Shown in pieces: positions 53,878-61,864 of a stretch of DNA of 64,000 nucleotides. A program made the translations under genes and the position numbers. Each line of letters starts with the position of its first letter. The stretch's first letter is position 1. The notes under the pieces were generated by a model. The model searched no databases. It was given only the letters and a program-made list of their open reading frames with translations, and was not told the DNA's origin. Source of the stretch: Insolitispirillum peregrinum (lineage in GTDB: Bacteria; Pseudomonadota; Alphaproteobacteria; Rhodospirillales; Rhodospirillaceae). Location: the NCBI RefSeq assembly GCF_900156605.1, contig NZ_FTOA01000001.1, positions 496,001 to 560,000 on the forward strand. Reading direction: 5' to 3'.

Positions 53878-54852
53878 ATGATCACGCGCTCGCTTATTGT
53901 TGGTACTGGCTCCTATCTTCCGGAGCGGGTGGTAACAAACGCCGAACTGGCGGCCAAGGTTGATACTTCCGATGAGTGGATCATCGAAAGAACCGGCATC
54001 CGTCAGCGCCATATGGCAGCAGAGGGGGAGTGGACCTCTGATCTGGCGACCAAGGCGGCGCAAAAGGCTCTGGATGCTGCCGGGATTGCCGGGACCGACG
54101 TCGATCTGATCGTGTTGGCGACGGCAACCCCGGACCGGACCTTCCCGTCTACCGCCGCCACCGTGCAGGCCAATCTGGGATGCTTCGGCGGCCCGGCCTT
54201 TGACGTGCAGGCAGTGTGCTCGGGCTTTGTCTATGCCCTGTCGGTGGCGGATAATTTCATCAAGGCCGGGCAGGCCAAAACGGCGCTGGTGATCGGTGCC
54301 GAGACGTTTTCCCGCATTCTCGACTGGGAAGACCGGGGAACCTGTGTCCTGTTCGGTGACGGGGCCGGGGCTGTGGTCCTTCAGGCCGCGCCGGGTGATG
54401 GTTCGTCGGCCGATAGCGGTATCCTGACCACCCACCTGCATGCCGACGGCCGTCACCGCGAGCTGCTGTATGTCGATGGGGGGCCGTCATCGACCCAGAC
54501 CACCGGCCTGTTGCGGATGCATGGCCGTGAAGTGTTCCGCCATGCGGTGGTCAATCTGGCTTCGGTGGTTGAAGAGGCCCTTGAGGCGACCGGATTGCAG
54601 CCGGGCGATATCGACTGGCTGGTGCCGCATCAGGCCAATCGCCGCATTATCGAAGGCACCGCCCGCAAACTGGGTATGGCGCTGGAGAAAGTGGTGATGA
54701 CGGTTGACCGGCACGCCAACACCTCGGCGGCATCGATTCCGCTGGCCCTGGCCGAAGCGGTCAGCGATGGCCGGGTGCAAAAAGGGCAGCTGGTGCTGCT
54801 GGAGGCGATGGGGGGCGGTTTTACCTGGGGTTCTGCTCTGGTCCGCATGTAA
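53878..54852 (+). CDS. fabH: FabH, 3-oxoacyl-ACP synthase III
   Basis: This 324-residue KAS III starts fatty-acid synthesis by condensing acetyl-CoA with malonyl-ACP. The catalytic triad is Cys114 ([12 protein letters not shown]), His251 ([11 protein letters not shown]) and Asn281 ([14 protein letters not shown]). [15 protein letters not shown] near the N-terminus is diagnostic. A clear terminator follows at 54890. Confidence 0.97.
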   Translation: MITRSLIVGTGSYLPERVVTNAELAAKVDTSDEWIIERTGIRQRHMAAEGEWTSDLATKAAQKALDAAGIAGTDVDLIVLATATPDRTFPSTAATVQANLGCFGGPAFDVQAVCSGFVYALSVADNFIKAGQAKTALVIGAETFSRILDWEDRGTCVLFGDGAGAVVLQAAPGDGSSADSGILTTHLHADGRHRELLYVDGGPSSTQTTGLLRMHGREVFRHAVVNLASVVEEALEATGLQPGDIDWLVPHQANRRIIEGTARKLGMALEKVVMTVDRHANTSAASIPLALAEAVSDGRVQKGQLVLLEAMGGGFTWGSALVRM

Positions 54853-54889
54853 ACGCCACAGGCGATTTTTTCCGACAAAGCTGAAAACA

Positions 54890-54917
54890 GGGGCCAAAAG
54901 CGTATTTTGGCCCCTTT
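54890..54917 (+). terminator. Rho-independent terminator after fabH
   Basis: Perfect 10-bp arms GGGGCCAAAA (54890-54899) and TTTTGGCCCC (54905-54914) with a 5-nt loop and TTT following end the rpmF-plsX-fabH transcript. Confidence 0.85.
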
Positions 54918-54944
54918 CGCTGACTCTTTGGCAACTAACTGATA

Positions 54945-54973
54945 TTGACGGATTTCTGTCATGGCGTTACCGT
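54945..54973 (+). promoter_or_regulatory. Possible ihfA promoter
   Basis: TTGACG at 54945-54950 is a good -35; 17 nt further, TACCGT (54968-54973) is a poor -10. It lies just after the fabH terminator and 35 bp before the ihfA start. Confidence 0.3.
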
Positions 54974-55007
54974 GATTCTAGGATTTTCTCCTGAAAGCGA
55001 GAGCGAC

Positions 55008-55316
55008 ATGTCTGAACAAACCATTACCCGTGCTCAGTTGAGTGAAGCGGTCTATCAGGAAGTTGGGCTGTCGCGGAACGAGTCGGCAGAACTTCTGGAA
55101 ATGGTGCTGGAAGAAATTTCCAACGCTCTGGCCGCTGGTGAAAGCGTCAAGATCTCTTCGTTCGGCAGTTTTTCTGTCCGCCAGAAGGGGCAGCGCGTTG
55201 GTCGTAATCCCAAAACCGGTGAAGAGGTGCCGATTTGCCCCCGCCGCGTGCTGGTGTTTCGTCCGTCGCAGTTGCTCAAAGGGCAGATCAATGCGGGACA
55301 AGAGGCTAAGGCTTAA
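55008..55316 (+). CDS. ihfA: Integration host factor alpha subunit
   Basis: This 102-residue HU/IHF protein has the DNA-intercalating arm [12 protein letters not shown] and the preceding [19 protein letters not shown]. It bends DNA at promoters, including sigma-54 ones, which is relevant to the flagellar and fix genes. The ATG at 55008 begins [20 protein letters not shown]. The stop TAA overlaps the ATG of the following MerR gene by one base; this ihfA-merR pair is widespread in proteobacteria. Confidence 0.94.
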   Translation: MSEQTITRAQLSEAVYQEVGLSRNESAELLEMVLEEISNALAAGESVKISSFGSFSVRQKGQRVGRNPKTGEEVPICPRRVLVFRPSQLLKGQINAGQEAKA

Positions 55317-55798
55317 TGGAAAGGGCAATGTCACAAACCATTGATCCCCGGCGGCCTGCAAAATCGGAGTCCGCGTTCCGCACCATCAGCGAGGTTGCCG
55401 AGGACCTGGATGTTCCTCAGCATGTCCTGCGCTTTTGGGAAACCAAGTTCACCCAGATCCGCCCGATGAAACGAGGCGGTGGGCGTCGCTATTATCGCCC
55501 GGAAGACGTGGCTTTGCTGCGGCGTATTCGCAGCCTGTTGTATGATGACGGTTTCACCATCAAGGGTGTGCAGAAACTGCTGCGTGAAGGTGGCCTGAAG
55601 CCGCTCGACCCGATCGATGCCGACGATGAGATGGAAGAACAGGGGGCTGCTCCGGCTCCGGCTGATGTCATCTCTGTGCTGGAGCAGCGATCAGAAGCCG
55701 CCGCCCTGCCGGAACAGGTCAAGGGTGTGGTGCAGTCGGTGATTGCCGAATTGTCGATCGTCAGCACACTGCTGCGCGAGGCGAGTAAGGTGCATTGA
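55316..55798 (+). CDS. MerR-family regulator paired with ihfA
   Basis: This 160-residue MerR-like protein has a winged helix [51 protein letters not shown]. It belongs to the type that follows ihfA in many proteobacteria, with no known ligand. The C-terminal half is helical and lacks effector cysteines. ATG 55316 overlaps ihfA; ATG 55328 is an alternative. Confidence 0.9.
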   Translation: MERAMSQTIDPRRPAKSESAFRTISEVAEDLDVPQHVLRFWETKFTQIRPMKRGGGRRYYRPEDVALLRRIRSLLYDDGFTIKGVQKLLREGGLKPLDPIDADDEMEEQGAAPAPADVISVLEQRSEAAALPEQVKGVVQSVIAELSIVSTLLREASKVH

Positions 55799-55994
55799 CC
55801 GCCGTCTGCCTGAAAGGCTCGAAATCGGTGCCGCACTTCTTTGCGGGCGTGTTACGGCTGAGGCTGTTATGAAAAGGGTCGCGTTGGCGGCCCTTTTTTT
55901 TGAAAAAAAGTTTGAGAAACATGCATTTCGTTGTTGCCAGAGGGCGAGGCGCTGGATATATTGCGCGCCTGCCCGGGAAACTGGGGAGCACGGT

Positions 55995-56071
<77 letters not shown>

Positions 56072-56100
56072 CTAAATTCCGTTCCCCCAACGGAAACCGC

Positions 56101-56146
56101 AAAACGAAAACGGCACCTCAGTTCTTGAGGGCGCCGTTTTCGTTTT
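56101..56146 (+). terminator. Rho-independent terminator after tRNA-Pro
   Basis: Perfect 14-bp arms AAAACGAAAACGGC (56101-56114) and GCCGTTTTCGTTTT (56133-56146) include their own T-tract and A-tract, so it should work in both directions. Confidence 0.85.
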
Positions 56147-56275
56147 ATGTCATTTTTGCCCAAGACCAATGCCCGGATTGATGTTAGTGTGCCAGACGCA
56201 CGGGGTACCAGGATGGTGGTAATCGCTCTAGGCGGGTTTCCGCATTGAGCCGTACAGCAGAAGGTTGGACGGGTC

Positions 56276-56860
56276 ATGGAACAGATTACATCCGACATCA
56301 TGAATCGCCAGCCTCTGGCGACGTATAACATTGCCGCAGTCGCACCGGTTCGACCGGTGCAGATAACACAGACCGGTACGACCGACAGCGGAAAAGATTC
56401 GCAAGGGAACCCGTCGCAAGGACGGGGTCGTGATGAGGCCGAAGCCTATCGGCCAATGACGTTCCAGGCGGTTTTGCTGTCGTCGACAACCCTTTCCAGC
56501 CTGCAGGACGTGCTGTCGCGCCTGTCCGGTGGTGGGGGGTTTTCGGTTGTCGATCGGGCCTCGTCGGCCTATCGGGATGCGGTGAGCAAGCTTGGGGATA
56601 GCACCAGCGAAGCCGGGGCCAGTTCGGAAGACGCTGGCACGGAAGAGCAGGGAGTATCCTCTGCTGCGGAAACAGTCAGCCCGACATCCTCTTCCGCTAG
56701 TCAAGGTGTGGGGTATTACGGGTATGACTGGATTGGGAGTGGTCAATTGCTGCAGGCGGCCCGTCAGGCGACGGCGGCCTACATGCAAAGTATGACAGCG
56801 GTCCAGACCGGGGATACGCCCTATGCTCAGAAAGCTGAGGTTCTGAACCTGGTGGCGTAG
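56276..56860 (+). CDS. Hypothetical protein with low-complexity centre
   Basis: I do not recognise this 194-residue protein. It has no signal peptide and no membrane helix. Residues of about 55-105 contain MTFQAVLLSSTTLSSLQDVLSRLSGG; residues of about 105-145 are Ser/Glu/Ala-rich; the end has YYGYDWIGSGQLLQAARQATAAYMQSM, which looks helical. The frame is open with good codon bias. The TAG stop (56858-56860) is the first triplet of a repeat. Confidence 0.65.
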   Translation: MEQITSDIMNRQPLATYNIAAVAPVRPVQITQTGTTDSGKDSQGNPSQGRGRDEAEAYRPMTFQAVLLSSTTLSSLQDVLSRLSGGGGFSVVDRASSAYRDAVSKLGDSTSEAGASSEDAGTEEQGVSSAAETVSPTSSSASQGVGYYGYDWIGSGQLLQAARQATAAYMQSMTAVQTGDTPYAQKAEVLNLVA

Positions 56861-56989
56861 AGCAGTGTTAACGCACACTGATCTAGAGCAGCGTGCGTTA
56901 AACCGGACGCAGGCACGCTGCTCTAACCTTTTGTTCTGTCGCATTGTTGTTGCGAAAACCGGTTCCCACTTTTCGCACAATGCTCTAAA
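56858..56989. repeat. Family 3 double-hairpin repeat, best preserved copy
   Basis: It begins TAGAGCAGTG. The central hairpin has 12-bp arms AGAGCAGCGTGC (56885-56896) and GCACGCTGCTCT (56913-56924). A second imperfect hairpin spans GCATTGTTGTTGCG to CGCACAATGC and encloses AACCGGTTCCCAC. It ends TGCTCTAAA. Similar GCGAAAACCGGTTCCCACTT sequences are common between genes in alphaproteobacteria (general knowledge). Confidence 0.8.
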
Positions 56990-56990
56990 A

Positions 56991-57025
56991 CGGGCAGCCG
57001 GATATCTCGGGCTGCCCGCTTTTCT
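56991..57025. terminator. Bidirectional terminator
   Basis: CGGGCAGCC (56991-56999) pairs with GGCTGCCCG (57010-57018), flanked by AAAA on the left and CTTTTCTTTT on the right. It serves the converging genes on both sides. Confidence 0.75.
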
Positions 57026-57033
57026 TTTACGTC

Positions 57034-57219
57034 CTATGCCATCGAGCCTTCGTCAACGGCCATCGACGGGTCCTGTTGCAGCATGGTGGCAACATTGTCA
57101 TAGGCTGCGGCATTCTGGTCCATCTGATCGCTGAGGGCGGGGTTTTCCTGCCCGACGGCGCGAAAGAAATTGGCGGCTGCGCGCAGCATGTCGGCTCCGA
57201 CATCGGCGATGGTGGTCAT
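57034..57219 (-). CDS. Small hypothetical protein, 61 residues
   Basis: This is a short acidic helical protein (MTTIADVGADMLRAAANFF ... ENPALSDQMDQNAAAYDNVATMLQQDP). It has a GGGAGC ribosome site upstream, a terminator after the stop and normal codon bias, which support a real gene. No function is recognisable. Confidence 0.65.
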   Translation of the reverse strand: MTTIADVGADMLRAAANFFRAVGQENPALSDQMDQNAAAYDNVATMLQQDPSMAVDEGSMA

Positions 57220-57381
57220 GGCAGGCTCCCTGTGTTTGTTGTTGCGTGGTCAGAGCCTTCCGTGAGCAAAGCGGGTCGGCGGCTGAAAAAACGCGGATGT
57301 GTCTCTGTTGCCCTGACGAGTGATCGCCAGCAGCCCATGCACCGTATCCATTTCGATCCTTGTCGTCAAATGGCCCCGCTG

Positions 57382-57738
57382 TCAAATGGGGGGAAGGATT
57401 TCGGTCAAATCCGGCGTAGAGGGGGTAATTCCCTGTGCGGCAAGAATGGCGATGATGTCGCTACAGATGTCATTCAGGCTGCCGAGGGTGACACCGTGGT
57501 AAAGCTGATGCCCAACCAAACGCATGTTCGGCCCGCGCGAGCAGTACCCCAGGCACGGGCCAACCTGCAATTCAACCCATGGGGCGAGATTGCGCAGGAT
57601 CAGTTCCTGCTGCAAGGCCTGCGTCATGTCTTCGGCCCCGCGCGGGGCACAGCTTTCCGTGGCGATGCCGATCCTGCGGGTTTGGCAGATCATCATGCGC
57701 AGGCGAAAACCGGACGACGACTGTTGCTCTGGGGTCAT
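57382..57738 (-). CDS. Thioredoxin-like [2Fe-2S] ferredoxin-type protein
   Basis: This 118-residue protein has four cysteines in the order expected for a thioredoxin-fold ferredoxin: MICQ and ESCAPRG (11 residues apart), then GPCLGYCSRGPNMRLVG. The first pair is normally fitted to a [2Fe-2S] cluster with similar spacing. It may be an electron carrier, but no partner enzyme is adjacent. ATG 57738 was preferred to a TTG three codons upstream. Confidence 0.8.
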   Translation of the reverse strand: MTPEQQSSSGFRLRMMICQTRRIGIATESCAPRGAEDMTQALQQELILRNLAPWVELQVGPCLGYCSRGPNMRLVGHQLYHGVTLGSLNDICSDIIAILAAQGITPSTPDLTEILPPI

Positions 57739-57832
57739 GTCTGTCAAATTTCCATGGAGTCAGAGGGGAGTGCTGCTACTCTGGGGCACAGGTGACAGGA
57801 GGGGCAGTCCTGACGTCTGGTGAGGGCATTCA

Positions 57833-58258
57833 ATGCCTGAAGAAAAGATATCGCGACTTTCTGATGGAGTGGCCAGTTTTATCCGTCTGGAAAAGCAGCA
57901 CCAGGAACTCCTCTGGCTTTCCGGGGAGGTTCGGCTGGCAGCGTGTGACGCCGAAGAGCATCGCTTTCAAACCCACATCCGCGATTTGCTTCGTGGGGTA
58001 AGGGCGCATTTTGCCGAAGAAGAGTATGTCCTGCGCCTGTGGCTCGATCTGGATTTGCTGAAAGGGCACGCGCAAGAGCATCGTGACCTGCTGACAATTT
58101 TACAGGACAGTATCGAAGCGGCCCAACGGACGGCACTGTCCTGGGGGGTGCGGGTGAAAGTCACGGAAGTGATCGAGCATCTGTTGTTGCGGGAAATCAC
58201 CGAAGATGATCCGCATATCCTTGATCTGGCCCGTAAAGTTGTCGATCTGGGCCGGTGA
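57833..58258 (+). CDS. Hemerythrin-like domain protein, with Glu in a ligand position
   Basis: This is a 141-residue four-helix protein. The ligand pattern of bacteriohemerythrins can be followed: LEKQHQELL, then HFAEEEYVL, then GHAQEHRDLL, then EHLLLREITEDD. In the last motif the residue five after His is Glu, where the other two hemerythrins in the window have Asp. The di-iron site is probably formed but may have changed O2 chemistry. It is followed by a lone cNMP-binding protein 103 bp away. Confidence 0.8.
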   Translation: MPEEKISRLSDGVASFIRLEKQHQELLWLSGEVRLAACDAEEHRFQTHIRDLLRGVRAHFAEEEYVLRLWLDLDLLKGHAQEHRDLLTILQDSIEAAQRTALSWGVRVKVTEVIEHLLLREITEDDPHILDLARKVVDLGR

Positions 58259-58361
58259 TGGGCTGTGCTGCGGGGATGTGATACAATCATGCTGCATGGT
58301 TTTCGGTTTTACGCAGTCTGATTTGACGGTACGGTTTACAGGGTAACAGGTCGGAGGGGAC

Positions 58362-58727
58362 ATGGCGGGTGAGACGCGTTTTGTAGACCGAAAGGTTTTT
58401 TTTCCGGGGCAATACATTTTCCGGATGGGGGATGTGGGGGATCGTGCCTATCTGGTACAGGACGGAAAAGTCCAGATCCAGCGGAGCAAGCCAGATGGCA
58501 GTACGGTTGTATTGGGGGAGCTGACCAAAGGGGGGATCTTTGGGGAGATGGCTCTGGTTGATGACCAGCCCCGCATGGCCTGCGCAGTGGCAACCGAACA
58601 GACAACTCTGGTTGTCGTCGGTCGCGACCAGTTTCAAAGCAAGCTGAACGCCGCCGATCCCTTTATCCGGGCTTTGCTGAAGATCTTTGTGCGCAATATC
58701 CGCGCAATCACGGATCGGCATATGTAA
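58362..58727 (+). CDS. Stand-alone cyclic nucleotide-binding domain protein
   Basis: This 121-residue protein consists of a single CRP-like cNMP-binding domain with no DNA-binding part. The phosphate-binding cassette GGIFGEMALVDDQPRMACAVA keeps Gly, Glu and Arg in place, so cAMP or cGMP binding is expected. The N-terminus FPGQYIFRMGDVGDRAYLVQDGKVQI is the usual beta start. The window also encodes a nucleotide cyclase (3346-5298), although far away. The partner is unknown. Confidence 0.88.
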   Translation: MAGETRFVDRKVFFPGQYIFRMGDVGDRAYLVQDGKVQIQRSKPDGSTVVLGELTKGGIFGEMALVDDQPRMACAVATEQTTLVVVGRDQFQSKLNAADPFIRALLKIFVRNIRAITDRHM

Positions 58728-58743
58728 AAAGCAGGAGTGCCTT

Positions 58744-59397
58744 TTGACCGTTGTACCACCCCCGGACACTCCGCGGCATGACCCGCCGCGCATAACCGTG
58801 ATGGGCCGCCTGCGGGCCTATCTGTTTGCCGGCATTCTGGTGACCGCCCCGGCGGCGATTACCTTCTATACCGCGTGGGCCCTGATTACCTGGGTGGATC
58901 AGGGTGTGCGCAGCCTGATTCCGGCACGGTACGATGTGTTCTTTCCCGGCTCCATTCCGGGGCTGGGGGTGATTGCCCTGCTGCTGGCCCTGATCCTGAT
59001 CGGTATGCTGACCGCGGGGTTCGTCGGGCGGTTTGTGGTGCGCAGCTGGGAGAGCCTGCTGGCCCGGATGCCGATCATCCGGTCGGTTTATGCCGCCATC
59101 AAGCAGATTTTTGAAACGGTCCTCGCCCAGCAATCGACGGCCTTCCGACAGGTGGTGCTGGTGGAATATCCCCGCAAAGGCCTGTGGGTTCTGGGCTTTG
59201 TCTCGGGGACAACCGGCGGCGAGGTTGAAGCAGTGCTGGGGGAGGACTGCGTGAACGTGTTCATTCCGACCACCCCCAATCCGACCTCGGGATTTTTGCT
59301 GTTTGTACCGCGCACCGCGCTGAAGCCCCTGACCATGTCGGTTGAAGACGGCATCAAGCTGGTGGTGTCCGGTGGCCTGATTACCCCGACCCCCTGA
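58744..59397 (+). CDS. DUF502 family membrane protein
   Basis: This 217-residue protein has two membrane helices (LFAGILVTAPAAITFYTAWALI and GVIALLLALILIGMLTAGFV). The DUF502 motifs PIIRSVYAAIKQIFETV, YPRKGLWVLGFVSG and FIPTTPNPTSGFLLFVP follow. The function is unknown. The start TTG at 58744 has AGGAG 6 bp upstream; ATG 58801 is an alternative. Its stop TGA is immediately before the converging recG stop. Confidence 0.9.
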   Translation: MTVVPPPDTPRHDPPRITVMGRLRAYLFAGILVTAPAAITFYTAWALITWVDQGVRSLIPARYDVFFPGSIPGLGVIALLLALILIGMLTAGFVGRFVVRSWESLLARMPIIRSVYAAIKQIFETVLAQQSTAFRQVVLVEYPRKGLWVLGFVSGTTGGEVEAVLGEDCVNVFIPTTPNPTSGFLLFVPRTALKPLTMSVEDGIKLVVSGGLITPTP

Positions 59398-59408
59398 TTA
59401 CCCCGACC
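59376..59408. repeat. Short tandem duplication across two stop codons
   Basis: CCTGATTACCCCGACC occurs at 59376-59391 and again at 59393-59408, one base apart. The second copy contains the TGA of the DUF502 gene (59395-59397) and the TAA of recG (59398-59400, minus strand). Confidence 0.8.
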
Positions 59409-61485
59409 GGAGGGTTTTGACCGCGCTGTCACGCTCGAACAGATACAGCAAGACACGCAGAGCCTGACCGCGCGGGCTTTCAAGATCGGGGTCCTGTTCG
59501 ACGATCAGCGCGGCGTCCTTGCGGGCAATCGCCAGCAGGTCGCCATGGACGGCCAGATCGGCCAGGCGGAATTCCGGCAAGCCCGACTGACGGGTGCCCA
59601 GAACCTCGCCGCCACCACGCAGGCGCAGGTCTTCTTCGGCGATCAGGAAACCGTCTTCGCTCTGGCGCATGATTTCCAGCCGGGCCTTGGCGGTTTCAGA
59701 CAGCGGATGCACATACAGCAGCAAACAGGTCGACGCCTTGTCGCCGCGCCCGATGCGTCCGCGCAACTGGTGCAACTGGGCGAGGCCAAAGCGTTCGGCG
59801 TGCTCGATCACCATCACCGTGGCGGCGGGGACGTTGACGCCGACTTCGATGACGGTGGTGGCAACCAGCATGTCGAGCTGATCGCCGACGAACCGCTCCA
59901 TCACCAGATCCTTGTCCTGCGCCGCCATCTTGCCATGGATCAGGCCAACCCGGTCACCGAACACCTGTTGCAGATACTGATAGCGTTCCTCGGCGGCGGC
60001 CAGATCAATCAGCTCGGATTCTTCGACCAGCGGGCAGACCCAATAGACCTTGCTGCCGCTGGCAACCGTCCGCGCCAGTCCGGCAACCACGTCGTCCATC
60101 CGGTTGTTGGGCAACACGCGCGTGTCCACCGGCTTGCGTCCGGGGGGCTTTTCATCCAGCTTGCTGGCGTCCATGTCGCCGTACTGGGTCAGGGCCAGCG
60201 TGCGCGGAATGGGGGTGGCGGTCATCACCAGCACATCGGTGTTCCGCCCCTTGGCGGCCAGTTCCAGCCGCTGAAAGACCCCGAAACGGTGCTGTTCATC
60301 AATCACCGCCAGCGCCAGATCATGGAACTGCACATCGGCCTGAAACAGGGCGTGGGTGCCAACCAGAATGTCAATCTCGCCTGCGGCCAGACGGTCGAGC
60401 AGAGCCTGCCGGGCCTTGCCCTTGTCGCGCCCGGTCAGCACCGCCAGCCGGAACCCGGCGGCTTCGGCCAGCGGAGCGAGGGTTTCGGCATGCTGGCGGG
60501 CCAGAATTTCAGTCGGAGCCATCAGCGCCGCCTGCGCGCCGCTTTCGACCGCCACCAGCATCGCCATCAGGGCAACCATCGTCTTGCCGCTGCCAACATC
60601 GCCTTGCACCAGCCGCAGCATGCGGTCCGGTTTGGCCATGTCGGCATAAATCTCTGCCAGCGCCCGTTGCTGGGCACCGGTCAACTGAAAGGGCAGGGCG
60701 GCGGCAACGGCGTCCCGCAGACGGCCGTCGCCTTCCAGAATCCGCCCGGCCTGATGGCGGTTGGATCGCCGCACCAGCAACAGCGCCAACTGATTGGCCA
60801 GCAATTCGTCATAGGCCAGCCGCTGACGGATCGGACTGAAGGCGGTCAGCTCGCCGTCATCGTGTGGCGCATGCAAGGCGGTAATGGCGCTGTGCCAGTC
60901 CGGCCAGTTGCGCTGGGCTTTCAGCGGGCCATCCAGCCATTCCGGCAGCTCGGGGGCCAGCGCCAGTGCGGCGCGGGCCAGTTTGGTGGCAACTTTCTGG
61001 GTGATGCCCGCCGTCAGCGGGTAAATCGGCTCGACGATTTCGACCTCGGCCCGCCGGGCCACCGGCACCACATGATCAGGGTGGGTCATCTGGCGTTCGC
61101 TGTTGAACACCTCTATCTTTCCTGACACGACCATCGTCTGACCAACGGGCAGCAAGGCTTCCAGATAGTCGCGGCGGCCATGGAAATAGGTCAGGGTCAA
61201 AAAGCCGCTGCGGTCCCGGCAGCGCACGCGGTATGGTCCCTTGCTGCTGGACGGCGGGAAATGGGCCTCGATCTCGACCGTTACCGTTGCCACCACGCCA
61301 TCGGGGGCGTTGGCAACCGACGGGCAGAACCGGCGGTCGATCACTCCGTTGGGCAAATGCCACAGCGCATCGACCACATGGCCGCTGCCGCCGACCAGTC
61401 GGGTGTACAGGGGACCAAGGCGCTTGCCCAGTCCGGGCAGGCTGTCGAGGCTGGTAAACAGCGGATTGAGAATATAAGGACGCAT
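59398..61485 (-). CDS. recG: RecG, ATP-dependent DNA helicase
   Basis: This 695-residue RecG has the usual length. The N-terminal wedge/OB domain (about 1-250) holds LPGLGKRLGPLYTRLVGG and the RCRDRSGFLTLTYFHG strand region. The helicase core has Walker A GDVGSGKTMVALMAM, DEQH box AVIDEQHRFGVFQRLEL and motif VI QLRGRIGRGDKASTCLLLY. RecG reverses stalled forks and processes branched DNA. I chose ATG 61485 because MRPYILNPLFTSL matches the family start. It is divergent from sdhE. Confidence 0.97.
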   Translation of the reverse strand: MRPYILNPLFTSLDSLPGLGKRLGPLYTRLVGGSGHVVDALWHLPNGVIDRRFCPSVANAPDGVVATVTVEIEAHFPPSSSKGPYRVRCRDRSGFLTLTYFHGRRDYLEALLPVGQTMVVSGKIEVFNSERQMTHPDHVVPVARRAEVEIVEPIYPLTAGITQKVATKLARAALALAPELPEWLDGPLKAQRNWPDWHSAITALHAPHDDGELTAFSPIRQRLAYDELLANQLALLLVRRSNRHQAGRILEGDGRLRDAVAAALPFQLTGAQQRALAEIYADMAKPDRMLRLVQGDVGSGKTMVALMAMLVAVESGAQAALMAPTEILARQHAETLAPLAEAAGFRLAVLTGRDKGKARQALLDRLAAGEIDILVGTHALFQADVQFHDLALAVIDEQHRFGVFQRLELAAKGRNTDVLVMTATPIPRTLALTQYGDMDASKLDEKPPGRKPVDTRVLPNNRMDDVVAGLARTVASGSKVYWVCPLVEESELIDLAAAEERYQYLQQVFGDRVGLIHGKMAAQDKDLVMERFVGDQLDMLVATTVIEVGVNVPAATVMVIEHAERFGLAQLHQLRGRIGRGDKASTCLLLYVHPLSETAKARLEIMRQSEDGFLIAEEDLRLRGGGEVLGTRQSGLPEFRLADLAVHGDLLAIARKDAALIVEQDPDLESPRGQALRVLLYLFERDSAVKTLRSG

Positions 61486-61594
61486 GAGGGGTGACAGGTT
61501 CTTTCCAATAACAGGCGAAGGCTTTATACCACCCACTGCACTATCAGAACACTCCCGGCGGCGGATGTCGCTGCTGGTAACGATGAGGGATGCG

Positions 61595-61858
61595 ATGACT
61601 GCTGTGCTTGATGAACGACGCAAGCGGATTTTGTATCGGGGCAACCACCGTGGCATGAAAGAAGCGGATGTCATGCTGGGCGGCTTTGTGACGGCGCATG
61701 TCGCAACCCTCAGTGACGAGCAGCTCGACCGGCTGGAGGCCCTGCTGGACGAGCTGGATGTTGATATCATGGACTGGGTGATCGGCAAAAAGCCGGTTCC
61801 GGCGGCCTATGATACCGACATCTTTGGCATGATCCTGGCCTACAAGCCCTACGAGTAA
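61595..61858 (+). CDS. sdhE: SdhE, FAD assembly factor for succinate dehydrogenase
   Basis: This 87-residue protein of the SdhE/YgfY (DUF339) family helps attach FAD to SdhA. The diagnostic RGNHRGMKEADVMLGGFV contains the RGxxE-type motif, and MDWVIGKKPVPAAYD the C-terminal signature. ATG 61595 has GAGGG 5 bp upstream. It lies between recG and mfd, a common alphaproteobacterial order. Confidence 0.95.
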   Translation: MTAVLDERRKRILYRGNHRGMKEADVMLGGFVTAHVATLSDEQLDRLEALLDELDVDIMDWVIGKKPVPAAYDTDIFGMILAYKPYE

Positions 61859-61864
61859 ACCAGC

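Noticed and set aside
59545-61125. 526-residue plus-strand open frame opposite recG
   Set aside because: Antisense shadow; the minus strand carries all RecG helicase motifs.
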